A stretch of 64,000 bases of DNA, taken from assembly GCF_000372725.1 (NCBI RefSeq), contig NW_005198537.1, positions 415,572 to 479,571 of the forward strand, read 5' to 3'. Origin of the DNA: Emiliania huxleyi CCMP1516. Taxonomy: Eukaryota; Haptophyta; Isochrysidales; Noelaerhabdaceae. The translations under genes were made by a program, and so were the position numbers. The notes below the pieces were generated by a model. The model was not told where the DNA came from. It worked only from the letters and a program-made list of their open reading frames with translations, and made no database searches. Positions 51,301 to 59,495 of this stretch are shown here, in pieces; position 1 is the stretch's first letter, and each line of letters begins with the position of its first letter.

Positions 51301-51904
51301 TGAGCCAGTTCGAAGGCTGGGTGAAGCGCACCGGACGGTTTCAACGCCTCGTTGAACAGGGCTCCGTTTACATCAAAGGCACTGTCTATGTCCGCGGCCG
51401 CGATGACCTCGCGATCCTCGCCAGCGGCACGCGACAGGCCCTACGTACACCTTCCAGAAACCTTGCCCCGCGACCCCGGGCCGCGTGCAGCAGTTTCAAG
51501 TCGTTCACGGGCGAGGAAGTGCCCGACGTCCCGACCTCCGACATGGACCCCCTTGGAGCGCTCGCCCAGCTCAAGGTCAGCGTCGCCGCGCGGTCGAGGA
51601 GGAGGACGGCACGCTCGCGCGCTCGCTCTACGAGATCATCGAGGACAAGTCGTGGGCTAACGACCTCATCGTTCAGGCCAAGCGGAGCGGCCTCAAGATG
51701 CTCGAGCTTCTCCGCGCATTCGCCGACACTGCCGATGAGTCCGACACGGCGACCGCCCAGATCGCGTACAACAAGCACACGCAGGGCAACATCCCAGGCG
51801 CGCTCTTTCGCGAGTCCTTCGCGCTTCCCAACCTCAATCAATACAACGATTATGAGCTTCTGAAACTGACAGGCCAAAGATCAAACGCCGCGCTCGTGGT
51901 TTAG
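51300..51904 (+). CDS. unknown protein, frame interrupted; stop lies in the tRNA gene
   Basis: The 5' part reads SQFEGWVKRTGRFQRLVEQG and SFKSFTGEEVPDVPTSDM; the 3' part reads GTLARSLYEIIEDKSWANDL, KRSGLKMLELLRAFADTA and PNLNQYNDYELLKL. The two protein-like parts are in different frames near 51580, with no room for a normal intron, so a one-base shift (real or an assembly error) or a pseudogene is likely. An intron near 51430-51485 may also exist. The stop codon 51902-51904 lies inside the tRNA-Gly gene. No family is recognised. Confidence 0.4.
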
Positions 51905-51960
51905 TGGTAAAATCTCCGCCTCCCACGCGGAGGCCCCGGGTTCGATTCCCGGCGGGCGCA
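51890..51960 (+). tRNA. tRNA-Gly (anticodon CCC)
   Basis: A complete 71-nt cloverleaf: acceptor stem GCGCTCG/CGGGCGC with discriminator A, D arm around GGTTTAGTGGTAAAATC, anticodon stem TCCGC/GCGGA with loop CTCCCAC, variable loop GGCC, and T arm CCGGG-TTCGATT-CCCGG. There is no intron and no encoded CCA. A and B box promoters are intact (TGGTTTAGTGG, GGTTCGATTCC), and a T run follows at once for pol III termination. Confidence 0.95.
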
Positions 51961-52120
51961 CTTTTCACCAATTCACCAAATACGCACCATCCCTACGCGT
52001 TTTCCAAATGTTTATCCAAACCTTTTCTGTTTCCTGGCGGGCGCACTTTTTCACCTATCTGCGCACCATCCCTACGCGTTTTCCAAATGTTTATCCAAAC
52101 CTTTCTGTTTCCTTCTGCGG
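51951..52120 (+). repeat. 85-bp tandem duplication of the tRNA 3' end and trailer
   Basis: Two units of ~85 bp begin GGCGGGCGCA (51951 and 52036). The first ten bases of unit 1 are the last ten of tRNA-Gly, so unit 2 carries a tRNA 3' fragment. Both contain CGCACCATCCCTACGCGTTT. Confidence 0.85.
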
Positions 52121-52292
52121 ACGGGCCCTCCACCCTTCACGTACGTACTTAGTCCCCACCATTGCTGTCGTGGGATCGCTTGTGATGTGAGAGAGGCCGT
52201 TGTGTTCTTGAATTAGCCGCTTTCTCTGTTTTCGCTTGTCATAGAGAGGTGGTAAGCCAAATCGACTTTCTCCATTTCCATTCTCTTGTCAG

Positions 52293-52721
52293 ATGTACAT
52301 GCTTCGGCTTCGCCCAGTGACTCGGCTCGCGCCTCCGTGCTGCAGCCGGCGCCCGCTAACCAGCGGCGCTGAGACGGTTCGCACGAGGCTCCTCCGACTG
52401 TGCGACGAGCACGGCGCCGGAAACGCGGACCTGGACGACGACCTCGCGCTCAAGAGCCGCCTGCTTGCGGCGTGCGAGCAAGAGTTCAGTCTCGTCGTCC
52501 CCAGCGCGGATCTCGGGCGCGTGCGAAGCGTCGATGAAGCGATCTCCTACTTTGAGCGCCGGGGCGCTGGGCCCAGCGAGACGCACTGGTCGCGCGAGCT
52601 GCCTTCCAACGTGACCCTCGACGAGGAGGGCATCAGTCTGATCGAGGGTGCTGACGAGACCGCGACGCGCAACAGGAAGCCACGAAGGCCGAACGACCTC
52701 ATGGGTGTCGGCTCAGGGTGA
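52293..52721 (+). CDS. mitochondrial ribosomal protein mL50-like (ACP-like fold)
   Basis: Intronless, 142 residues. An Arg-rich, acid-free N-terminus of ~25 residues (MYMLRLRPVTRLAPPC) looks mitochondrial. The middle (LDDDLALKSRLLAACEQEF, VVPSADLGRVRSVDEAISYF) has the acyl-carrier-protein-like pattern but lacks the DSL phosphopantetheine Ser. With the following LPSNVTLD segment this fits mL50. An unrelated degenerate ACP cannot be excluded. Confidence 0.5.
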   Translation: MYMLRLRPVTRLAPPCCSRRPLTSGAETVRTRLLRLCDEHGAGNADLDDDLALKSRLLAACEQEFSLVVPSADLGRVRSVDEAISYFERRGAGPSETHWSRELPSNVTLDEEGISLIEGADETATRNRKPRRPNDLMGVGSG

Positions 52722-54228
52722 TTGTCATCGCTTCCGTGTCGTCCTGTCCTCTGCGCGCGCATGTCGTCGTCGTCCTGAGGCAGAGCTCTCCAGGATGCAC
52801 GGCCAAGCAAGACTAAGAAACCCGCTCTAAACTCTAAATCTGAGCCTGCATTCGTCGTGGCATGAAAGGCTAGACGCACGCCCGCTACGTACGTATCTGT
52901 GTAAGTGTATGACCACAAGAGCGATGTCTGATGGGCAGCGCCCACCCCCACATCCCGTCGCCGGATTCGTCCGCGGACCGCGCCGAGAGCGAGACCACAG
53001 ACCAGCGCGCCAGACGCAGCGCCGAGCAGGCGCCGAGACTCTCCCCGTAAATAAGAGGAGGACACACGACATGGACAAGATCATACCGTGGCCGGTCTCG
53101 ACACAGGTCACAGCGAGGCCTGGCACTTGGGGCCTTGGGGGGGGGGGTGCGGGTTGGCGCTCCTGGCGGGAGATATCATCTCGGACAGGCGTGTGGCTCC
53201 GGCACACACCCCACAACAGGGCCGTCGTTTGTGTGAGTGAGACCAACGCTCAGAGTGTCTCTTGAGCCGTGTCTCACATGTGGCCCTCGGATGTGTAGCA
53301 GGTACGCGTGTCATCCATCCGTCTGCCGAGCCGCGACGCTGCTGCTGCTGCTGCTCGGCGCCTCCGAGGATGCCCCTCCGGTGAGCCCGCACGCCCACTT
53401 GCACGTCTTGCCGAGGTGGGAGCATCGGCCAAAGCGTCTTCGCTTCCCATAGGGCGGCGACTCGTTGTAGTCGAACGGGTCCCAGGCGCTGGCGGCCGTT
53501 CAAACCTCGGGCGCGCGCGCCGATGGGGGGTGGGTGTGTCTTGCTTGCTCCACACCGAGCGCCATCGGTCCGGACCGGCGTGCTCAATCAGGGTCGGCCT
53601 GCACAAGGTCTGAGCCGCGGCCGCTCGGCGCCAAGTGCAGTGTCACGCTCGCGCTGGAGCGGGACACAATGGGGAACCCTCGTTTCCTAGTCACTCGGTC
53701 CCCCAACGGAAGAGGCCTCGCTCCTATTGGAACACTCCAACATCAGATTTGCCTCTCCCTTTTTCAGTGTATGTGGCTCTTACGTACATTCCCGTAGTTT
53801 TTGAGCCGGAAATTTTCTTTTCTCTTTTGGGTCCTGTGGGCACCCTAGCAAAGATGGGCTCTATGGCTCAGACTGGACTCCTCTTGGTCCCTTCTGTTGC
53901 CCTAGGCCACACCTGGGCCTTACCTGGGGTTCTGGGGGCCGGCCTGGGTTTGCCTCCGCAAAGGGGCCCGATCAATACTTGAGTAGTTACCTGTTAGTCA
54001 GTATGATATAGCTGTATGTGCCGACGTCGGTTGCTCGGCGTCGTGTTGCGCCGCTACTGGAAGTGCGCGCATGTGCAGTTGATGTGTGTAGACGATCGTT
54101 CACTACCTGTAGGGCTGGGCACCGTCTCCTGCTAGCGGTCCCTTTCGTCGATACCGGCTCCATCCCCCCCCCGAGGAACCAAGACAAAAAAATCCAATGC
54201 GCCAGCCGGCGGAACGCGCGCCAGGGGA
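52722..54228. other. mostly empty; possible minus-strand exon
   Basis: On the minus strand at ~53330-53490 a frame reads WDPFDYNESPPYGKRRRFGR and CSHLGKTCKWACGLTGG, with a Cys pattern that looks like a real exon, but no neighbours could be joined. A (CTG)n run at 53338 lies inside it. The rest shows no gene. Confidence 0.35.
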
Positions 54229-54762
54229 ATGGCGGCCAAAGCGCGGCTCGAGGCGCTAGAGGCAAAGCTCCAGGCCCTGTACGCAAAGGGTGGCGAAAAG
54301 AACGAGTATGTCGGCGGGTTTGGCGGCGGCCACCTGCACGCGGAGTCGTTCGAGGCGGTGCAGGCGCACGAGGAGGAGCGACGGAGGCTGGCTGCGGAGG
54401 TGAAGGAGGCGCGTGCCGAGATGAAGCGCGAACGCGCATCGCTCAAGGAACGCGCCGCTGGGACGCACGATGCGGGCGTTTGGACCTCGTCGCTGCTGCG
54501 AGGCGATGAGCGCTTCACCTCGACGGACGGTGAGCTAGAGCGCGACCTGGCGCAGGCCACATATGGTCTCGTCTCCGCCGCAGACTTCCGTCAGAAGAAG
54601 GAGGAGGTGGAGGCGGCGCACGCACAGCGCGAAGAGGCGGCCGCCGCGGCGCTCGAGCTTAAGCGAGCAGCAGAGGCTGCGGAGCGCAAAGAGCGCAAGA
54701 AGCAGAAGCGCAAGGCGCAGGCGAGCAAACTGTCGTTCGAAGACGAGGACGGGGACGGATGA
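54229..54762 (+). CDS. FAM50/XAP5-like coiled-coil protein (N-terminal half)
   Basis: Intronless, 177 residues, mostly charged coiled coil. The order matches the first half of FAM50A/XAP5: an 'ELERDLAQATYGLVSAADF' block (XAP5: AELKSSTVGLVTLNDM), a Lys/Arg/Glu coil (ERKERKKQKRKAQ) and then KLSFEDEDGDG where XA P5 has its SLSF-acidic transition. The conserved C-terminal XAP5 domain is absent before the stop, so this is a short paralogue or a truncated gene. Nuclear chromatin/splicing-linked roles are known for the family. Confidence 0.5.
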   Translation: MAAKARLEALEAKLQALYAKGGEKNEYVGGFGGGHLHAESFEAVQAHEEERRRLAAEVKEARAEMKRERASLKERAAGTHDAGVWTSSLLRGDERFTSTDGELERDLAQATYGLVSAADFRQKKEEVEAAHAQREEAAAAALELKRAAEAAERKERKKQKRKAQASKLSFEDEDGDG

Positions 54763-55139
54763 GCGGCTCGTGGTTCCGCGCGGTATACTTTACGTACTGT
54801 ACTACTCTCGCCGTCGTGCTCTCATCACCGCGAGCCACCGCGCTGTGAAGGGTGACGTCAACACCATGCGAGAGGGGGCGGGGGGGGGTTCACCTCAGGT
54901 TTCCTCACAGATCGGCTCAACAGAGTGAGTAGAGAGAGTAGAGGAGTCGGCGACGCTCGGACTGCTCTGGGGTCTCTCTGTGCCTAGCTCTCTCCTCTCT
55001 GCCGCGCGGGCAGCGCGTGCGATTTTTCACCACCCATGCGCCACCGCGCACGCGACGTGCCCCGCTGCCGGCGCACGAGTCACGAGAATCGAGATGGCAG
55101 GAACGGCAACTGGGGTCCGTTCTGACTAGTACATGTAAC
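54763..55139. other. intergenic, no gene seen
   Basis: 3' flank of the XAP5-like gene; nothing recognised. Confidence 0.5.
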
Positions 55140-56075
55140 ACGTTCTGCCAGTACATGTACACGGCGGAGGAGACGACGCGGTCGTGCCGACATACTGCTT
55201 CGAGATCAAGGAGGTGATTGGCATGCGCTTCGCCGACCCTGAGCGGCATAGTCTGAGGGTATCCTAAAAGTTCGGCCGATTTGGGTCAAAACGCTAAAAG
55301 CACGGCTAGCCGTAGATTTGGGGCAAAACGACAAAAGTGGGCCCGCCCGGGGCAAAATGGTAAGAGTCGCGCCGCCGCAGGCGCGCGAAAATTTTGGACA
55401 TTCTACTCGGTCCGGCGAATGCCACTAGCCCCCCCAAGCCGGCAGATGGTACCTCGGCAGCTGCAACCAAGCCAGCGGGTGAAGTGTTGTGGGAGGATGC
55501 GTCCTTATGTGTCACAAACTTGTAGCGCTACATGTTTGGACACACACCGGCGGGCGCTTTCGAGGGGCGAGCGGCAGCATTTTTTTAGCCATAGTGTGCG
55601 GGAACTACTTTGCCGTTGCGGGACGATAGGGATAGCTAGTACTTGCTGCACCCGCGGCGCGCAGCGCCGAAGAAATTTTTGAAACATGCTAAAAGTTGGG
55701 CGCTCCGAGACGACCAAAGTGGTAAAAGTCGCACTCTCCCCTGACCCGATCAAAAGCGTAAAAGCACCCGAGGCTCCAGAAACCTAACCCTCAGACTATG
55801 CTGAGCGGCTCCTCGGGAAGAAGCGGCGCAATGAGCTGGCCGCGGCGGAGACGTCGCTGTGCTACCTCACCCGCGCAAGTTTGGAGAGGACCAGAATGAC
55901 GACGGCTTCATTGATACGCGCTGGGCCGAGCTCGTGGAGCTGTAAATAAAGGTACGACAACTGGCAACTGCGGCAAGCAGAACCTGAACCGGGCACTCAA
56001 GGCGTACCGCACGGCGGAGAAAAAGGCGGCGAACGAAGCCATTGTCGGCTTTGAAGAGGATGAGGGAGGACTGAT
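55140..56075 (+). pseudogene. broken coding sequence interrupted by a hAT-like MITE
   Basis: If the element 55247-55800 and one target copy are left out, the two sides read continuously: TYCFEIKEVIGMRFADPERL then LGKKRRNELAAAETSLCYL. Downstream fragments in other frames also look like protein (KFGEDQNDDGFIDTRWAEL followed by a stop at ~55944, and NLNRALKAYRTAEKKAANEA near 56000). Several frame changes and stops mean it is not a working gene. The C-terminal part of the neighbouring XAP5-like gene is one possible source, but the similarity is too weak to assert. Confidence 0.5.
55247..55800. mobile_element. 554-bp hAT-like MITE with 8-bp target duplication
   Basis: Terminal inverted repeats CATAGTCTGAGGGT (14 bp, perfect) lie at both ends. 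The 8-bp target duplication is CTGAGCGG (55239-55246, 55801-55808). The interior has about six copies of a motif like CAAAAnGnTAAAAG in both halves, resembling the subterminal transposase-binding repeats of hAT elements. No transposase. Confidence 0.88.
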
Positions 56076-56445
56076 GAGCCGCGTCACTGGGTCCCTGTGC
56101 CTGTCTGCTGCTAGAGAGAGTTACAGAGAGAGGCTTCGGGTCTCAGCGCCTCAGGCGGGCCGCCCCCAGTGGCCGGTGTTCTGAACGTTTCTAAGAACGC
56201 ATTCCGAGCCTCGCCATTCTGATCATTCCCGTTACCTTGCCAAGTCAGGGAATGGGGCGTGTGGGCGCCGCGCCCGCGGGGCCGGCCCCCCGCCGCCTCG
56301 CCCTCGCGCTCGGCCCTCGAGCCTCGTCTGCCTCGAGCCTCGGCTCGGCCTCGGCGCCTCGCGCCTCGGGCGCCCCGGCGCCTCGCTCGCTCGCCCTAAC
56401 CTTTGTTTGGATACAAAATGCGGTTTGGCGCCGACGGAGGACCGC

Positions 56446-56555
56446 CCTCTCCACACCACCCTCGCCCAGGGATCTACAATGCTGTCTTAAGGTCCGACCT
56501 GCGGGCACCGCCTGCACCGGCCACCGGCTCGGTATACAAAATCTGCCCGCGGGCT
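56446..56555. repeat. dispersed ~115-bp repeat, copy 2
   Basis: Matches 9072-9190 (CCACCCTCGCCCAGGGATCT to CTCGGTATACAAAAT). It lies ~260 bp upstream of the fibrillin start. 56076-56814 shows no gene otherwise; the 56270-56400 part is CTCG-rich. Confidence 0.55.
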
Positions 56556-56814
56556 GTCGATGTGTTTTCTGTTGGGGTATCACCTGGCGAGGCACTCCCA
56601 CGCCTCACGGGGTCCCCCCTTGCCCGGGGGGGCGAGGGAACCCGAGAGCCGGGGCGAGCCTCGGCGAGACTGCGCCAGCTGTTTTCACAGCAGGCTGGAA
56701 GGTTCTCGAGTACCTCGCCAGGGTATCACCGAGGACTGGAGTCGGAGCTCGCTGGGCCCCGCGTAGCTGTTGAGCGCTGTGGAGGTCTTTCGACACCGAT
56801 ATCGTTCAAGCCCA

Positions 56815-57921
56815 ATGCCATTTTTGCTAGCTGCTGCGACCGCCCTGAGCCTCGCGCCGGCTATCACGCACACCCATCGCGCCTCGTACGCTCCTCGCCA
56901 CGATGCGCTGTCGCCCGGACAACGCCCGGACACGCCACGCATGGCGGTTGCCGCCGCCCCGGCACCGCTCGTGGCCGCAGCCACCAACACAGAGCTCAAG
57001 ATGCAGATCATGCAGCTTGCGGCGGCGCTGGACCGCGGTCAGGCCTACAACCCGACCAGCTCGGGCGCGTACGCGGAGCGCATGGAGATCATGGACGGGC
57101 TGCTCCAGCAGCTCGTCGCCTCCAGCCCGCCGCTGCCCACGGCGCTCTCGGAGCTCGACGGCGAGTGGGAACTCGTGTTCACGTCGGTTGCGCACGGGAT
57201 CTTCCGCTCCAGCCCATTCTTCCTGGCGATTCGCGAGGCGTATGCGCGCGACGGCGAGCCCGACAAGGCGGAGCTCTTCTTCAAGCTGCACGAGCTGCAG
57301 ACCTGCTCGTGGGGCATCTCTAAGATTGGCCGCGTCGCGCAGCTCATCGACTCGAGCAAGGGTTACCTGTACTCCGAGTTCGACACGAACCTCCTCTCGC
57401 TGACGGCGATCCCGGCCTGCGACACCCGGAAGTCGCCGCCTCCCTCTCCCGCCTCCTCACTCCGCCTCCTCACGGGCAGGTGATTGGCTTCTGGAAGCTG
57501 CTGCCCACGTTTGGAGGCGGTCGCGGCGATCCTGGCTCGAGCGCGAGGGCCCTTCCCTGCACCTTTCCAGGCCCTCCCCGTAGGCTGCGTCATCACGGCG
57601 AGCAAGGTCGAGCTGCAGGGCGACCGCCTCGCGATGGAAGTCGACTACACGACCTCCCGCCCCGTGCCAGGGCTGAGCGGGCTCCGCCCGCTGCCCGGCG
57701 GCGCGGGTAAATGGATCGCCGAGCAGATCTGGAACCTGAGGGTGCCGGTGGGTGCTGTCTGGAAGTTGCTGCCGTGGAACAAGGGCCTGGCGCCCACGTG
57801 CGCCGTCAAGCTCGTCTACCACGACGGCGACATGCGCATCGTCGAGGAGGACGGCGGCTCGCTATTCGTTTATATGCGGCCGGTCGCGCCACGCCCGATT
57901 GACGGGCCGCAGTTCAAGTAG
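56815..57921 (+). CDS. plastid lipid-associated protein / fibrillin (3 exons)
   Basis: Exons 56815-57414, 57480-57516 and 57584-57921 are joined in phase, 324 residues. A signal peptide (MPFLLAAATALSLAPA) and an acid-poor transit region (~17-55) give a bipartite plastid presequence. The PAP/fibrillin domain follows: LDGEWELVFTSVAHGIFRSS, VAQLIDSSKGYLYSEFDTN, LLSLTAIP|VIGFWKLLPTFGG|CVITASKVEL and the C-terminal DGDMRIVEEDGGSLFVYMRP. Both introns (65 and 67 nt) start with GC (GCCTGC, GCGGTC). Fibrillins bind lipids in plastoglobules and thylakoids. Confidence 0.9.
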
Positions 57922-58256
57922 CGGGGGCGTGGCGGGTGCACGGTTTGTCCAGTGTGCAGTGACAGCGTCGAGTGGAGCGGAGTGCGCATAGGCCATAGCG
58001 ACATACAGGCCATAGGCATTATCTAGCGGCGCGGCGAGCCGCGCGCGGGCGCTGACGTCGGAGGACGGAGCCCTGTGGCGCGGATAGTATTGAGTACCCT
58101 CACAGTTCAGTAAACAAACACATGGCCCCAGGGTGTATATACAAAAAGACACCGATTTTTTCGTAGCACGTAGCAGCGTGTTTAACTGTTTTTGCCGGGT
58201 GCCAGATCGGTACTTGGTGCGTCTCGGCGGGTCGTCTGCTTTTTGGCAATGGCCCT
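57922..58256. other. intergenic, no gene seen
   Basis: Convergent 3' flanks of the fibrillin and the zinc-binding protein genes. Confidence 0.5.
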
Positions 58257-58994
58257 TCACGACCCTCTCTTCCTCTTGCAGTCCTTGCACTCCATCTTGT
58301 AGTTCTCTGGGAAGCTGTCCTTGAACGCGTACTTCGGCACGGCGCCCGAATGGGCGGGAAAGCTGCCAAGTGCTCCGCCATCGCCATTGAGAACGCCGAG
58401 CGACCACTGGCGGGCGGCAGGCGGCAGCTGCGCCATGCCCTGCAGCGAGCTCGCGTCGAATCCCGAAAGCGCAGGCTCTCGTCGCAGCGTGTCCAGGAAG
58501 GACTTGGCGCTCCGCATTCGCAACAGCACCTTGCTGTCCGCCTCGCCATTGTGCTTGGGCACGACGACGACCAGCCGCGGCTCGCCCTTCTCGATGGGCT
58601 TCTCGTCGATATGGCAACTGCCCTGGCCCGAGGGCGCGAGGTCGACGATGAGGCAGCGGCGCACAAAGCACGGCAGGTGGACCGGATACACATTCAGATG
58701 TCGACCGAGCTTGACCTGAACAACGCGGCTGCCATCGCAAGCCAGCGCAGGGAGGCAGCGATCACAGCCGCCGCAGCCGCCGCAGCCAAAGGGCATGTCC
58801 GAGAACGGGTAGCCTTGCGGGATGCTCGACTTGTCGCGCTTCTGGTCGAGCCAGGCGTACAGTCCGCACTCGGCGATGCAGACGTGGCAGAACGCGTCAT
58901 TCGGGAGCTGACCCTTGCGCTTGCCACTCGGCGTCTGCGGCGGTGGCGAACTGTACAACGTCGGGTTAAGGCTCAGCCGTTTGCCGAACATCAT
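58257..58994 (-). CDS. Cys-rich protein with PARP-type zinc-finger-like region
   Basis: Intronless as read, 245 residues from ATG 58994 (the frame is open further upstream). Several Cys clusters are visible: CHVCIAECGLYAWL (~34), MPFGCGGCGGCDRC (~67), VHLPCFVRRC (~103) and CHIDEKPIEKGEPRLVVVV (~122). The last pair, with 'IEKGEPRL', resembles the PARP-type zinc finger (C..C...I.kGelR). The C-terminus is basic (MECKDCKRKRGS). A nucleic-acid-binding function is likely but unproved. Confidence 0.6.
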   Translation of the reverse strand: MMFGKRLSLNPTLYSSPPPQTPSGKRKGQLPNDAFCHVCIAECGLYAWLDQKRDKSSIPQGYPFSDMPFGCGGCGGCDRCLPALACDGSRVVQVKLGRHLNVYPVHLPCFVRRCLIVDLAPSGQGSCHIDEKPIEKGEPRLVVVVPKHNGEADSKVLLRMRSAKSFLDTLRREPALSGFDASSLQGMAQLPPAARQWSLGVLNGDGGALGSFPAHSGAVPKYAFKDSFPENYKMECKDCKRKRGS

Positions 58995-59124
58995 CTGTCT
59001 TTGGCGCCGGCGGCGAGAGCCCGGAGGTGGGCTCGTCGAGGAAGACGAGGAGGGCTCCTGGCCAACAGTCGCGCGCGTCAAGCTTCCCTCAGCAGCAAGG
59101 AGCCCGAACCCAGCCAGGGTTCGG

Positions 59125-59283
59125 ACTTTTTGCGGGGTATGGTATGGTAGAGAACCCACCTCGAGACCATACCCCCCCGCCTGCTGACAGACCCAGCCTC
59201 CCGGAGACCGGGGATGGGCGGTCAGGACCATACCCCCCCACCCTTTGGGCCGTGAGAGTACCATACCATACCCCGCAAAAAGT
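59125..59283. mobile_element. 159-bp foldback element
   Basis: Perfect 25-bp terminal inverted repeats beginning ACTTTTTGCGGGGTATGGTA. No target duplication is visible. It sits in the shared upstream region between the zinc-binding gene (minus) and the modular glycoprotein gene (plus). Confidence 0.75.
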
Positions 59284-59495
59284 TGGAAGCCAGCGCCTCC
59301 ACCGGAAAGAAAGAGAGGCGCCGTGAGACATACAACGACCCGACACGACCCACCACCATACTCCCTACATCCATCCTACCCTCGACTACCCGTTGGGCGT
59401 CCGCGAATCTCGGCGTGAACAGCTCGAATTTCGACGACGTCCCCCGCTGCGCGCTCATAAGGTAGGAGCCGCGGAGAACTTCCAATGGCTCTTGG

